DNA of 59,956 bases from Tieghemiomyces parasiticus (taxonomy: Eukaryota; Kickxellomycota; Dimargaritomycetes; Dimargaritales; Dimargaritaceae), in NCBI GenBank assembly GCA_027575765.1, contig JANBPT010000184.1:1-59956 (forward strand), read 5' to 3'. The position numbers and the translations under genes were made by a program. Below the pieces are notes generated by a model that saw only the letters and a program-made list of their open reading frames with translations, was not told where the DNA came from and ran no database searches. Below are positions 1 to 11,593 of the stretch, in pieces. Position 1 is the stretch's first letter; each line of letters opens with the position of its first letter.

Positions 1-2
1 CC

Positions 3-161
<159 letters not shown>

Positions 162-875
162 GGTCTGCTGGGGGCTCCCTCGCACCTGTATATCTGTGAG
201 TGGGTGAGTGAGTATTGGTCAAATTCAGCGAATGAATCGTCAAATAAACCCGCGGACTACATTTAAATATGAAACCACCCGACAAATTAACACCTAATAT
301 GCTGGGCTGCTTGCGCCGGATAAGGCTTCTTACTTTCTGTCAGGCAAATCTGGGAATGGCCGCGTATTGGACAGCCGATGCATGGTGTCATTGCAAACAT
401 ATCGAGTTGCTCTAGATAACCTTTTGTTAAATTAGAAAGGATGTGTATTATGAGAGGCGAACAGGGAGGGAGAAGCAAAGTGACTACGGGGAGAGTAGAA
501 CGGCGCGAAGGGGACCGAGACGGGTAGTGGGATACCAGGAATAATAAAATAAAAGATATACGAGATAGATCTTGGCGGGCTAGGGGAGGGGGACTAGGGC
601 ACCTAACAGATACTTGAGATCATCCATGTCGAGGTGTGGTACGCACAGTTGGCAGAGGTCGACAAGGGGAAGAGGGTGCCGTGTACGTTGTTCGTTTGGC
701 TCGACTTAAGCAAGTTAAAACGGTGCGACTATATAGTAGTACGTGTGCATGTGGAGTTGTAGAGATGGTGATATAGTAGGTAGTGACGAGGGAGACGGGG
801 CGTATAAAGGGGATAGAAAGAGTGTAATAAACTAGCAGCTGGAGCCGAATAAGGGAGGGTTGCGGAAGTCACGGC
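162..875. other. Convergent intergenic region
   Basis: Shared 3' flank of the HECT ligase (+) and ARF1 (-). Apart from the AATAAA near 243 it shows no ORF with codon structure, repeat or RNA gene. Confidence 0.6.
243..248 (+). terminator. Possible polyadenylation signal of the HECT ligase gene
   Basis: A canonical AATAAA lies about 80 bases after the TAG stop in an AT-richer stretch. The position and sequence fit a eukaryotic poly(A) signal; no transcript evidence is available. Confidence 0.4.
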
Positions 876-1816
<941 letters not shown>

Positions 1817-3498
1817 GGTGGCTGGCAGAACAAGAGGGGAGTTATGGGGCGGTAAGGCGGAATGAGACCTAATTAGTGGGCCTTAGTTGTCGGTGGAGGC
1901 GTAAGGATTAGGGGAAGGTACGAAGAGTAGATGACAGAGAGTGTGTCGGGACGGGGATGTGTGTGAGGTAGGGATTACGACAGGTACAGATGAGACGGGG
2001 CGGCGTAACAAGGACGGGATGGTATATAGCAGAGAGCGGAGTGAGGCCAGTCGCGGTTTTCGGATGGCCAGATGAAGGGAAAAAAGGTAGGGTCTAAATG
2101 GCGGCAAGAGGGGCGGGGGAGCAACTCGGAGCAGAGCGGCCACCTACCAGTGGTTGTGGAGAAAGGGGGAGGGGCCCTTACCATACTGATCGTACTTACA
2201 CTCTACCGTGGTTCATTCTTTCAAGGCTCGCTTGGCCCAAGCCCAGTCAATCAAAGTGAACGAAAAGCGGAGCAGTAGGTCCCACAAAAATAGCCAAGAA
2301 AGTGAGGTGGCGACGACAAGGTAGGTAAATGTGGGAAGCGGACGGGGTCAATCCGGCGCAGGTGTGGCCGTAGCTCTTACCATGTTTGAGGGGCGACAAC
2401 CCGCACATACGTGCACCTCTAACTCCTCACGATAGGCGGAGCGGCGGGTAAAAGAGGTGCAACTCCGGGGGGTGATTAAGAAGAGGACAACACAGCCACG
2501 CTGAGTAGCACTCCCCCCATCCATTCTTGAGGATAACGGGTCCCGTCACCACCGGCGTTGCTCCACCGCCCGAGGGTATACTGTGCTGGCCTAATCCTTA
2601 CTAATACACACACCATGTGTGTCCGGTTCAAGGATCGACATGTACGCACCTGGGCGACCTCCCCCCTCCTCCGCATCATACCATCCAATGATCGCTAGGA
2701 GCTATCTAGCCCCTCCCTCTTAAATTAACCAGAATCGGAGTCTCTAGCCAGGGGATCTCAGGTAGTACGTGGCAGAGGTCAATTGTCTGGCCAACAGAAA
2801 CTGCCCGAGGCGGCCTAGCCAAGGGAATAAATAAATAAAACGTCAATGTCGATTGAGGAGGACGCGCGCCTTGATGCGCCTTCCGAAGCAGTGCCGTACC
2901 TTGTAGTGTAAACTGGCCGCAGACTCAGATGGTAGTTGGTGGTCTCGCACTTGCAAGGGGAGCGGGGGGATTTAACCGCCACGAAAAGGAGTGGGAAATA
3001 CATCGATACTGTAGGCCTTACCCCAAATATTGGACTACAGGTCAGTGGTTGTATGGCAGCTCAACTGACTCCGATTGACCACCGTACTTAAAGTGCCAGA
3101 GGGTGAACCTTCCTACCGTATGGTTCGTGGTGATTGAAATTAATGAGCCATTCACTGCCGGTCAACGGCAATATAATCAGTGTAACGGATACAGGCGGGT
3201 AACAGCGTAAGCAAGCTAGACTTGATTCGCAGCTGCCTTTTTCTCCTTCATGGGGCAGAGGAAGAGCAGTTATAATTTTTTTGACGTTTAGTTGCACAAC
3301 TTTCTCAGGTCTTTAGTGGGCGTGCATAAACAACTTGCCGAACAGTGAGAGCATCTGGTGACACCAATAGCAACTTTTAATTGATATGTAATCCAAAGAA
3401 TTGTCCACAACCACGTGGTTTAGCTCACGAGGCGCAGGGTCATGTCTTATCCAGTCAACCCGATCCCCTAACGAAGATGTTAGAGGAAGCGTACAGCC
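1817..3498. other. Intergenic region upstream of ARF1
   Basis: The first few hundred bases are purine-rich on the plus strand, so they are pyrimidine-rich for ARF1 and probably its leader and promoter. The rest lies beyond the 3' end of the RidA gene. Short ORFs here show no family resemblance and no GC-rich third positions; no gene is supported. Confidence 0.5.
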
Positions 3499-4047
3499 CT
3501 AGGCCTTGACCAGAGCCACGCACTCAATCTCGACGAGAGCGTCCTTGGGCAGGCGGGCCACCTCAATACAGGTACGGGCGGGCTTGTGTTGATCAAAGAA
3601 TTCGGCGTAGATCTCGTTGACGGCATTGAAATCGCCCAGGTCCTTCAGAAACACGGTGGTCTTGAGCACCAGGGTCAGGTCCGAGTTGGCGGTCTGGAGG
3701 ATAGTCTGCAAGTTCTTGAGCGCCTGGCGGGTCTGTGCCTGGACGTCGGAGCCTACCAGCTCACCGTCCTTATTGATGCCCAGCTGGCCCGAGGTGAATA
3801 CCTGGTTGTTACCCAGGATGGCGGTGGCTAGAAAGCAATAGGGTGGAGGTGCATGGGGAGGGATGTATACGGCGGACTGGGTTACCTACCTGGGATCACC
3901 CGGGCTGCCCACTTTGGGGGCTGGTAGTCAGCTACCGTTTTCCAGCACGGTGGCTAAGGGACAGGCGATTGGCAACTTACAGTAGGGGCCGAGGGCCTTA
4001 GGGCCGTTGGGTACGTGGACAACCTGGGGCTTGTTAATAGAGGCCAT
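3499..4047 (-). CDS. MMF1: RidA/YjgF/Mmf1-family enamine/imine deaminase
   Basis: Two exons, 3981-4047 and 3499-3827, give 131 residues from the downstream ATG. The GTAAGT donor and TAG acceptor join in phase 1 to give GPYST, the exact length that RidA proteins have before the conserved SGQ. Seen in the protein: GPKALGPYS, VFTSGQLGI, a strand-helix core, and HKPARTCIEVARLPKDALVEIE, which holds the Arg and Glu of the active site. RidA enzymes hydrolyse reactive enamines and imines made by PLP enzymes such as threonine dehydratase. An in-frame ATG at 4173 would add 42 residues rich in Arg and without acidic residues, which resembles a mitochondrial presequence. The gene may therefore make a mitochondrial form from 4173 and a cytosolic form from 4047. 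It diverges from the dephospho-CoA kinase gene. Confidence 0.92.
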
Positions 4048-4173
4048 AGTGCGACGGGGGTGATGGATGGGGGATAAGTGCACGGGGCAGAACGGGGCGG
4101 GTAGCAGGCGATTGATGGTCCAAATAGGGCTAACGCGATGGCGGAGGAACGGGTTGAAGATCAGCGAGCGCAT
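4048..4173 (-). other. Possible alternative N-terminal mitochondrial presequence of the RidA gene
   Basis: An uninterrupted in-frame 42-codon extension runs from an ATG at 4173 to the ATG at 4047. It has Arg at residues 2, 11, 13, 22, 40 and 41, hydrophobic residues between them and no Asp or Glu. Yeast Mmf1 has a comparable presequence, while its paralogue Hmf1 starts at the core. Whether the extension is translated depends on the transcript start. Confidence 0.5.
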
Positions 4174-4657
4174 TGAAGGCAAAGGGGGTTGACGCTCAAG
4201 GGGTGAGGGTGTGGTGGGTCGTAGAAGGTGTAAGCTGGAGTATAGAGAGATGGGTACGGGGGGCCAATAATAAGGGGGTACGTGAGGCTGGTCGCACTTG
4301 GCCATTAGCGCCGTGACTGGTGGATGAGCTTTCCATAGCTAGTAAACCTGACGGCCTCGGTGACTGCGAGTGCTCGTGCGAGGGAACAGGGAGGTGAAGG
4401 TGGGGTAGGCCTTGTATGTACAACGTTCCCAGATTCCCACACGCCGCTGAGTCTAAGGATTCCTTCCAGCTGGTCCAAGGTGATGGTTAAGGTTTGTCAT
4501 CCAGAAGTTGTCCGGTTAGACGCTTTCGCATCCTAACGATCTCAATTCTGGCTCCTATAAACCTTGGTCTCGCTTTCCTCGAACGAGGCGTAACCAACTT
4601 GGCCTCTCTCGCCCGCGTGATCTCCAACTTGGCCATTCGTAATAGTCCCCATTCGCA
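4174..4657. other. Bidirectional promoter region between RidA and dephospho-CoA kinase genes
   Basis: Divergent starts are separated by 484 bases from the upstream RidA ATG, or 610 from the downstream one. The RidA side is pyrimidine-rich on its coding strand and the CAB5 side is CT-rich on the plus strand just before its ATG. No clear TATA box was seen. Confidence 0.5.
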
Positions 4658-5504
4658 ATGAAGGTCATTGGCCTCACTGGCGGCATTGCCACGGGTAAGC
4701 CGCGCCGCCATCTTCTAGCACTTGACAGTCCTCCTCTCTCCCTGGTGGTCGCCAACCTAGTAAAGGGCAACCATAGTACTCGCCACCCCTTCCCTGGCCT
4801 CTAACCTACGTCCCCCCCCATTCTCGTCTGAATCACTAGGGAAAAGCACCGTCACAGCCACCTTCCGCGAAGCCGGCATACCCATCGTGGATGCCGACCT
4901 CATTGCCCGGCAGGTTGTGGAACCGGGGCAACCTGCACACCGGGCGATCGCTCAACACTTTGGACCGGACGTATTCCTCCCCAACGGTACCCTCGACCGC
5001 CCACGCCTAGGCCAAATCATATTCGCCGACGAAACCCAGCGCCGCGTCCTCAACGGTATCACTCACCCGGCGGTTCGCCGTCGAATGCTCCGCGAGGTAT
5101 TATGCCACTACCTCCACGGATCGCCGTTGGTGGTCCTCGACGTCCCGCTACTGTTTGAGAGCCAGCTGGACCGGTTCGTGAGCGCCACCGTAGTGGTGTA
5201 CTGCGACGAGGCGACCCAGCTGGCGCGTCTGATGGGCCGCGACGGGTTTGACGAAACCACTGCGCGGCAGCGTATGGCTGCCCAGATGGACATGGAGGCC
5301 AAGTGCGCTCGCGCTGACATCGTGATTGATAACACTGGGGATCGTGCGGCGACCCGTGTCCAGGTCCTCCGGCTCATTAAGCGTCTCACCCCTGGAACCT
5401 TGGCAACCATACTAGCTGTCGTACTCCCCGTCGGTGGTGCCTTCTTTACCGGTGCCTTTTTGGTGCGGTTGCTGTTTGGCCTTCTACGGCGGCTAACGGG
5501 ATGA
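4658..5504 (+). CDS. CAB5: Dephospho-CoA kinase
   Basis: Two exons, 4658-4694 and 4840-5504, give 233 residues (yeast Cab5 has 241). The GTAAGC donor and TAG acceptor split the P-loop codon in phase 1 and rebuild LTGGIATGKST. Further motifs are the DADLIARQVV stretch that contacts dephospho-CoA, and LDVPLLFE. The enzyme phosphorylates the 3' hydroxyl of dephospho-CoA with ATP, the last step of CoA synthesis. The final 35 or so residues form a hydrophobic helix ending in RLLFGLLRRLTG, which looks like a C-terminal membrane anchor. Human DCAKD and some fungal relatives are also membrane-associated, so the enzyme probably sits on the mitochondrial outer membrane or ER; this is inferred. The intron lies at the P-loop, so the longest single-frame reading alone would miss the ATP site. 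Confidence 0.93.
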
Positions 5505-6220
5505 ACCCAGAGGGCATTTGGTTGGTCCTACCTGTTAAACTGTATACTTGCAAAGCGCTGACGGGCGATTAAAAATACACCAAGAAAATCACTATGAGTA
5601 ATGGTACATATATATATATATATGCTTCGAACACTGCATTTGTACAGGCAGGCCAGATATCCTAAGGCCATGACAGTCTCTTATAGGGCCATCCGGTACT
5701 GTGGCGTATGATATAGGAGTAACGTGGCTTAGTGTTGTACAAGTCAACAAGGCCGGCCTAGGGAGATGAAGAAGGTACACCCAAACTGCACCTGTCACTG
5801 CACTATGGTTGGGTATCGTTGACTGTCGTGCATCCGTGCCAGGAGCTCGCCTGACATCAGGGCAGGTCCGTCAGATTAGCCGAATAGCATTGGAAACCCC
5901 ATTGCCTGCAAACCTTGCCACTACGAGTATTGTCATATGTAAATGACCCTGTAATTCAAACCGTTCTTCCCGTTCGTTCATACAGTAGTGTCTGAGTATC
6001 GTTGAGCACCATATGAGGCACGGGATTTAATGACGAACCTAAGCTGATAAAACAACATGCTATAAATGAGTGAGCGCCGCGAAAGAAGTATGTAATGTAT
6101 ATGTGTATGCGTGTGTACGGGGCCAGAGGATGGAGAACTATTACAGCTTTCAAAAGTGTGATACGCCGAAGGTGTATGCTCAAGTACAAAGTACATGGCG
6201 TCCTGATCGAGGGTAGAGCT
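5505..6220. other. Intergenic region with an (AT)n tract
   Basis: 3' flank of the dephospho-CoA kinase gene and of the first small secreted protein. No gene is seen apart from the dinucleotide tract near 5608. Confidence 0.6.
5608..5623. repeat. (AT)8 microsatellite
   Basis: Eight perfect AT units, about 100 bases after the stop codon of the dephospho-CoA kinase gene. Confidence 0.85.
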
Positions 6221-6490
6221 CTATTCTGCTTCCGGAATATTGTACTGTGGGGTCTGAGACTCACTCTCCGCCGCACTGCGAGCCTTGTTCTCCTTCTTTT
6301 CCTTACGCTTCATAAACTTCGAGGTCAGCCAAGCCGCTCCACCTGCCAGGGCAAGTTTGCCAATTAGCGGCGAACGCTTCTCCAGGAGGACTTCAGCCCC
6401 AGACTGGGTAGGAATGGAAGCCTGGACGACGGGCGAGGCGAGCAGAGCAACGGCCAGGGCGGCGATGGTGGCAGTACGGATGAGCTGCAT
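6221..6490 (-). CDS. Small secreted protein, signal peptide plus lysine/glutamate-rich tail
   Basis: Intronless 89-residue ORF with no family that I recognise. Residues 1-25 form a clear signal peptide (Arg5, hydrophobic core, ASPVVQAS). A dibasic Lys-Arg at 38-39 could be a Kex2 site. Then comes a Gly/Ala-rich hydrophobic segment (about 42-58), and the last 30 residues are charged (KRKEKKENK). There are no cysteines. The start is backed by a TATAAATA box about 120 bases upstream and a (GA)n leader. The order of parts matches the 81-residue protein at 8649-8894 on the same strand, so the two are probably diverged paralogues. The segment after the dibasic site could be a released peptide or a short membrane-active helix; both are guesses. 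Confidence 0.7.
   Translation of the reverse strand: MQLIRTATIAALAVALLASPVVQASIPTQSGAEVLLEKRSPLIGKLALAGGAAWLTSKFMKRKEKKENKARSAAESESQTPQYNIPEAE

Positions 6491-6493
<3 letters not shown>

Positions 6494-6522
<29 letters not shown>
6494..6522. repeat. (GA)n microsatellite in the 5' leader
   Basis: About fourteen GA units, reading as CT repeats on the coding strand. They begin three bases upstream of the ATG of the 89-residue secreted protein. Length change here would alter its leader, not its protein. Confidence 0.9.
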
Positions 6523-6527
<5 letters not shown>

Positions 6528-8648
6528 TGAGGGGATGGTGAAGTGGTGGCTGTATAAATTGGAATAGTGCAATGTTGTGGATGATAATTGTTGCTAGGTC
6601 TCGTCGGTTAGTATTTATATGCAAATTTCAGCTGACACCGAGTAGTGTAAAAGAAGGTATATAATCGTGCGTCGGGTGGCCACGATAGAAACGAGCCCCA
6701 TCTCTCCGGCGATGCGGATAGATGGAGAGCGGGGTGGTTCATCAGCTGTTCTGTTTGACTAAGGTATTTACTCTTTGTTTCGATCGAGGCCCATACTGCT
6801 GTCGATGAGTAATGATCGACTAAGGTTGACCATCGGCCCACTCGCCCAACATCGCCTCGTCGTCACAGTAGATCCTGCTGTGGCTCTTCCTCCTTCGTCT
6901 CCCTACCCTCAACCAATGCCAGCAGCGTCGCCTAGGTGTGTGCATGTGTGTCTTCTCCACACGGGGAGGGATACTCTTCAGCCGGTCCGCATTAGCTGCT
7001 GTTTTTGAGATAGTCCTTTGTAGAAGAACACTACTCCGAGGAAGCCCTTGGTTATTTGATTTAAACAAAGGCGCCGGCAAAGAGTAGGTCGCGCCGGTCC
7101 CCCTCCCGCCGTGACCATTGCATTACAGCCCTCACCTCATCCTTTCCCTACAGCGCGCCCTCTCCCTTCCGCCCTGTTTAGCATCACCGGCTACATTTTT
7201 CTATCCACCATCCACTTGAGAGCTGAGCCCACTAACCTTATAGCCGCGACACGCTATACATAATTATTATAACCCAGATGAGAAGTCCCACTAATGTTGT
7301 CTGTAAAGGCGTACCGGAGTTCAATGTATGGATGGTGGTCCATATTTCACAAGAACACAAGTGGAGAATTTCAGGGGCTTGGCCCTTTAAGCCAATACTG
7401 GCACTAGCAGACGTGGAGAGCTGTTAGACATGTCCCAACCTAGAGTACTGCCATTTCTCGCAGCACAGTTCGCAATTTTATCCACCAAACCATCGAGGTG
7501 CCCATAAAGTTGCATCTCCACTCCCCAGCCAGCTTTCCTTCTGCCTCGCTATCCCTGGATGTGGCACACCAATCGTGACATAGCAGCGGCCAACACATCC
7601 AGGGTCAACCGGTAATAGCCACCCACCACAGCTGGCTGGTATAGCCTGCTAGCCTTCATATACTACTGTGGGGTCAAGGGCCTTACCTTTAGTTGTTTGA
7701 TAGGCCGACCGATTAGCAATGGCTAATTCCATTCCTATTGGGGCTGGCCTTAACATTCCCTCTCTCTACCATAACCGATGGCTTGCCGTGCCCTGTTGGC
7801 CACCGCGCTTTACGTCCCAAGAGCCAAACGGCTAACCAAGAGTATGAGTATGCCCAGAGGTCCCCAGCCTCACCTAGGAGTACTCTCTGTTTTGCCATCC
7901 TAATCATCCTTGTATTGCCTGGCAGTGCGTAGTATTCGCCACCCTCTGTGGTGGCCTTCCACTTCAGTAAATTACTTTTAACTCGTACACTCGTCCAGTT
8001 GGGGTCTACTCATTTGTAGGCATCACCCTACCCTTATTCCATTACGTCTTTCTTGACGTTGTTGGGCGTGCTTTCGCTACCTTTTACTCATCCATTGAAC
8101 TAACCGACATTTTATGTGTGGTGCTTAATGCCCCCCCTTCCACCAACCAATAGACATACGTAGCCGTCCAGCTGCCACACCTTTTTAGAATCAATATACT
8201 CATATAGCTCGGATGGTACATTTCACTGAGCCTGGGGGGGATCATGTGTGGGTAAGGGGGGCATGGCTGAACTACGCTTGCTGATAAATTGGACGGGAAG
8301 CTCGAACGGTGACTTCGATCCACTTTCCGTATGGTAGGGAGTGGGCTATCGTGACTTAGGCCCATATGCACGTATTTGAGATTACCCTTGGGTGGAAGGA
8401 GTAGGGCGATATGTTAACTTCAGCAGCAAGGCACTGACTGGTATGAAGCTACCGAACTGTGGAGGCATATTTCACAAGAGGTCAAATTTGCAGCCACTCA
8501 AGGTGAAATAATAGTGCGGCGGAGGGAATGATGCAAGGGGATATAATTAACCAGCAAGCGCGACAAGATCATGTCAATGCTACGCGTTGGACCACGTAGG
8601 AGCGAAGTATTGTGACTGGGGGTCAGCAGCAACAGTCCGATACAGCTA
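6523..8648. other. Intergenic region between the two small secreted protein genes
   Basis: Promoter of the first gene on the left, then about 1.9 kb without codon structure. Short ORFs on both strands carry no signal peptide, motif or matching partner. No direct repeat of the neighbouring genes was noticed. Confidence 0.5.
6612..6619 (-). promoter_or_regulatory. TATA box of the 89-residue secreted protein gene
   Basis: TATAAATA on the minus strand, 122 bases before the ATG at 6490, with the CT repeat between them. Confidence 0.5.
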
Positions 8649-8894
8649 TTATGCCTCGCCACCGGCCTTCTCTTTGTTTTCCTTTTCCTCGCCGTCCTTT
8701 TTCAACCACTTTTCCGCGGTCTCTATGGCCTTATTAGTGGCATAGGTTGCACCTAGGACCACGAGCGGATTGGGTTGTGCCGTTGGGCCCTTGGGCGACG
8801 TTGACACGGTGGCCCGCCGAGGCCTGGCGTCGGCGACGGGCGAAGCGGCCAGAGTGATAGCCAGAGTATAGGCGGCGAGGTAGAGAGGCTGCAT
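8649..8894 (-). CDS. Small secreted protein, probable relative of the gene at 6221-6490
   Basis: Intronless 81-residue ORF. Residues 1-23 form a signal peptide (hydrophobic core, ASPVADA). They are followed at once by RPRR (24-27), a candidate Kex2 or furin-like site. Residues 42-62 include a short hydrophobic stretch (PLVVLGATYA), and the tail is rich in Lys and Glu (KWLKKDGEEKENKEKA). It shares with the 89-residue protein the MQ start, the ASPV end of the signal, a dibasic site soon after it, a Pro-Leu-hydrophobic stretch and a KENK tail. There are no cysteines. A TTTAAAAATA stretch lies about 60-70 bases upstream. I do not recognise the family; a role in secretion to the environment or host is possible but not shown. 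Confidence 0.68.
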   Translation of the reverse strand: MQPLYLAAYTLAITLAASPVADARPRRATVSTSPKGPTAQPNPLVVLGATYATNKAIETAEKWLKKDGEEKENKEKAGGEA

Positions 8895-9675
8895 TGTATG
8901 CGCAAGGTGCTTGGTGGGGGTGGAAGTAATGTAGTGGGGGCTTGAATGGGCGATATTTTTAAACCAATTAGCGGCTTAAACAAAAGTACGTGAGATGAAG
9001 AGTATTGCAATGGCGAAGCAAGGTAGCCAGATTTTAGTAGATATATATGAATCTACCTCGGGCCCAACAGCGCACTTGCTTGTGGGGCGGCGGTGGTGAA
9101 GAGAGTGGGTGAAGGCGCGAAAGGGGGGACAATGGGCCGAGAACGGGCTAATTAATGTTGCCAACGATGTAAAAAAAGGCCGCAACGCTGACTCCACCGT
9201 CGGTCGCGGCCACTCAACCCTCGATGCTTGATAATCTCGCCAACTCGTTAATTAGTCGGGTGATCCGTGCCCTCTGGGTACTTTGTTGAGCGCTGTTCTT
9301 TCAATTACGCCTTGGCCTACTTTGTGAGGACGTTTGGCGACCATAGTTGAAGATGTAAACCAAGGGCTCATGATAAAGGGTATAGTAGGCGATCGGCCGC
9401 CCTCATCCTACCACCGCCTTCGACACGTTGCAATGCTACGACACCTTCATCCCCTTCTTCTTCATACGCCTTTTTATCACCGCATACAATTAGCATGCGG
9501 CTTTTGGATTATCTAGCTATTTCAACGATAGCAGTTCCAGCCGCTTGAACCTGCCTATATGCTCGGCATCATCGTGCGGCGCATATGTACAGCACGTGCG
9601 ACTTCGGTGATGAATAGATTTTATAACACACCAATAAGGATCTCGCTTGAGGGCCTAGCAGAGAGGCCACAGTGC
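8895..9675. other. Intergenic region
   Basis: Promoter side of the 81-residue secreted protein and 3' flank of UreG. No ORF with recognisable content. Confidence 0.5.
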
Positions 9676-10479
9676 TCAGGTGCGGTGAGTGGCCTCCTGG
9701 TAAGCGGTCAGGATTTCTTGGATAATATCGTCCACGCCGCTGCCACCTCGGATGTGGGCAAAAATGGTGGGCCCAGTACCTCTCATCTTCTTGGCGTCGC
9801 GGGCCATGACACTCAGATCTGCGCCGACGAGCGGGGCCAGATCGGTCTTGTTGATAATGAGCAGATCGCTCTGGGTGATACCAGGCCCGCCCTTACGAGG
9901 GACTTTATCCCCGCCGGCGACGTCAATCACGTAGATGATGTAGTCCGCAAGTTCACGGCTATAGTTAGCCGCCAGGTTGTCTCCACCAGACTCGACCAGC
10001 AGCAGATCACAGTGGTGCTGGGCCTGGAGGGTCTCCAGGGCGTTGAGATTGGCCGAAATGTCCTCGCGGATGGCGGCGTGCGGACAACCACCGGTCTCAA
10101 TGGCCTTGATGCGGTCGGCTGGGAGGGCCTTATGGCGTAGCAGAAATTCGGCATCCTCCTGGGTGAAGATATCGTTGGTCACACAGGCCAGGTTGAGGCG
10201 GGGGTAGAGTTTCTGGCAGAGCGCCAGCATCAGAGCCGTCTTGCCGCTGCCGACGGGACCGCCGATACCGACCGTGAAGGCCCGTTCCTGCCAATCGCGT
10301 TGCTGGTACTGCGGGGGATCGCGGGCATGGTACTGACCGGGGTGTTCCAGGATTTCGTGAGTGTGACCGTGATCCTGGCCGTGACTGTGGTCGTGCGTAT
10401 GGCTGTGGTCGCCAGCGGCGCCTGGTGCCGAGCTGGCAGGCGCCTTGGCGTCGAAGCGGCACGTGTCTTTGTTGGTCAT
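9676..10479 (-). CDS. ureG: Urease accessory GTPase UreG
   Basis: Intronless, 267 residues. Residues 24-51 are rich in His and Asp ([16 protein letters not shown]), a nickel-binding tail seen in many eukaryotic and some bacterial UreG proteins. The SIMIBI-class GTPase core follows. It has the P-loop GGPVGSGKT (about 73-81), [13 protein letters not shown], the nickel/zinc-binding Cys-Pro-His at 132-134 within [24 protein letters not shown], and the guanine motif NKTDL. UreG delivers nickel to urease with UreF and UreD in a GTP-dependent complex, so a urease is expected elsewhere in the genome. The ATG at 10479 is preferred over an upstream in-frame one because the His-rich tail begins just after it. 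The gene diverges from SEC31. Confidence 0.96.
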   Translation of the reverse strand: MTNKDTCRFDAKAPASSAPGAAGDHSHTHDHSHGQDHGHTHEILEHPGQYHARDPPQYQQRDWQERAFTVGIGGPVGSGKTALMLALCQKLYPRLNLACVTNDIFTQEDAEFLLRHKALPADRIKAIETGGCPHAAIREDISANLNALETLQAQHHCDLLLVESGGDNLAANYSRELADYIIYVIDVAGGDKVPRKGGPGITQSDLLIINKTDLAPLVGADLSVMARDAKKMRGTGPTIFAHIRGGSGVDDIIQEILTAYQEATHRT

Positions 10480-11593
10480 GGCGAAGGGAGGCTGGTGGGT
10501 GGTGAGCGAAGGGAAGCAGAGGGGTGCGACAGGATGCCAAAGCGAATGAGTATGTCCAAGTGGAAGGGCAGATATAAACAAGAGCAAAGCCAGTAGACAG
10601 TGGGCGCGGGTCAAGGAGGTGAGGAAGTGGACGCAGCGACGCTGTCTTTACTGATACCAGTCCTACGGTGCTTCGCGCACCCACCAACCCCGCTGAATGG
10701 TGGAGACAGGCTATGACGAGACGGGCCTATGATTACTGAATAGCTGCGGCGGGATAAAGTGCAGCGGCCGGCGTACAGAGTGACCGATTAATGCATGTTG
10801 TAGTCAGACTGGCGCACCACGGTGGGTACCGCTAACGCACATCGGTGACGGCTACTCTGCACCTGTGGGTTGGAGATTAGGCGGAGTTGGGATTGGGTTA
10901 ATGGAGGGAGGTAAAAAAATCCCATCATGGGACAGGTTAAAGCGCTGGTCTCACCCCGCGGACGGCCCACTGCTGCTGCCCTGGCGGCCTCTAACTGGTG
11001 CAGGTCGCTGGGCCGGGGGAGGTTAAAGCCCCCTCCCCCCACGTCGAACTGACACTACTGGCTCTTCCCACTAGCGACTTGGAGGGGGGGACCATGGCGG
11101 TGCTGGTGGTGCAGGCACCCATGGCTCGCCTCCTAACCGGTAGGCGGGCGGGTCTAGAGCTTGGCACATTCGCCCACCATCCGGAAATTGTACAAGACCA
11201 GGACGACCATTCGCATCCCCCGCTGAACTGCCCTTGAGCTCCACTCATCTGTGCGCGGAGTTGCCTCATCCCCCAACGTCCACTCTCGACCGTGTCTAAA
11301 GGGTTGCAGAGTTCGGGTGTCACACCACACCAGCTTGGTCTCGTTCCCATTGACTCTCTACCCACTCTCATCTCATCGTGTCCTTACCCATCTTTACAGT
11401 TGCAACCAACTTTCTCTCTTTCGCCTCGAGCCCTTCGCCATCATCGCTGGGCGCCGATATACCAGACTCGCCTAGGCCACCGCCTCCACCATCGTCCCCA
11501 TCAACCACTTTTACCGCTCTCTTTCATTCGCGTAGACGCCACCGTCATCTTGACTTTCTCTTCCCCTTACAGTCTCTGCACCATCTGTCCTCC
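10480..11593. other. Divergent promoter region of UreG and SEC31
   Basis: 1.1 kb between divergent starts. The last 320 bases before SEC31 are strongly CT-rich on the plus strand and look like a 5' leader. They stay open in the SEC31 frame back to 11378, but that translation is low-complexity and lies before the conserved N-terminus. A TATA-like stretch on the minus strand lies about 90 bases before UreG. Confidence 0.5.

Noticed and set aside
3828..3980. A small middle exon in the RidA gene inside 3828-3980
   Set aside because: Joining the two outer exons directly gives the right phase and the exact family spacing between GPYS and SGQ.
9559..10140. A 193-codon plus-strand ORF opposite UreG
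   Set aside because: An antisense shadow of a GC-rich conserved gene.
11378..11593. N-terminal extension of SEC31 from an ATG at 11378
   Set aside because: It precedes the conserved Sec31 start and is a CT-rich leader read by chance.
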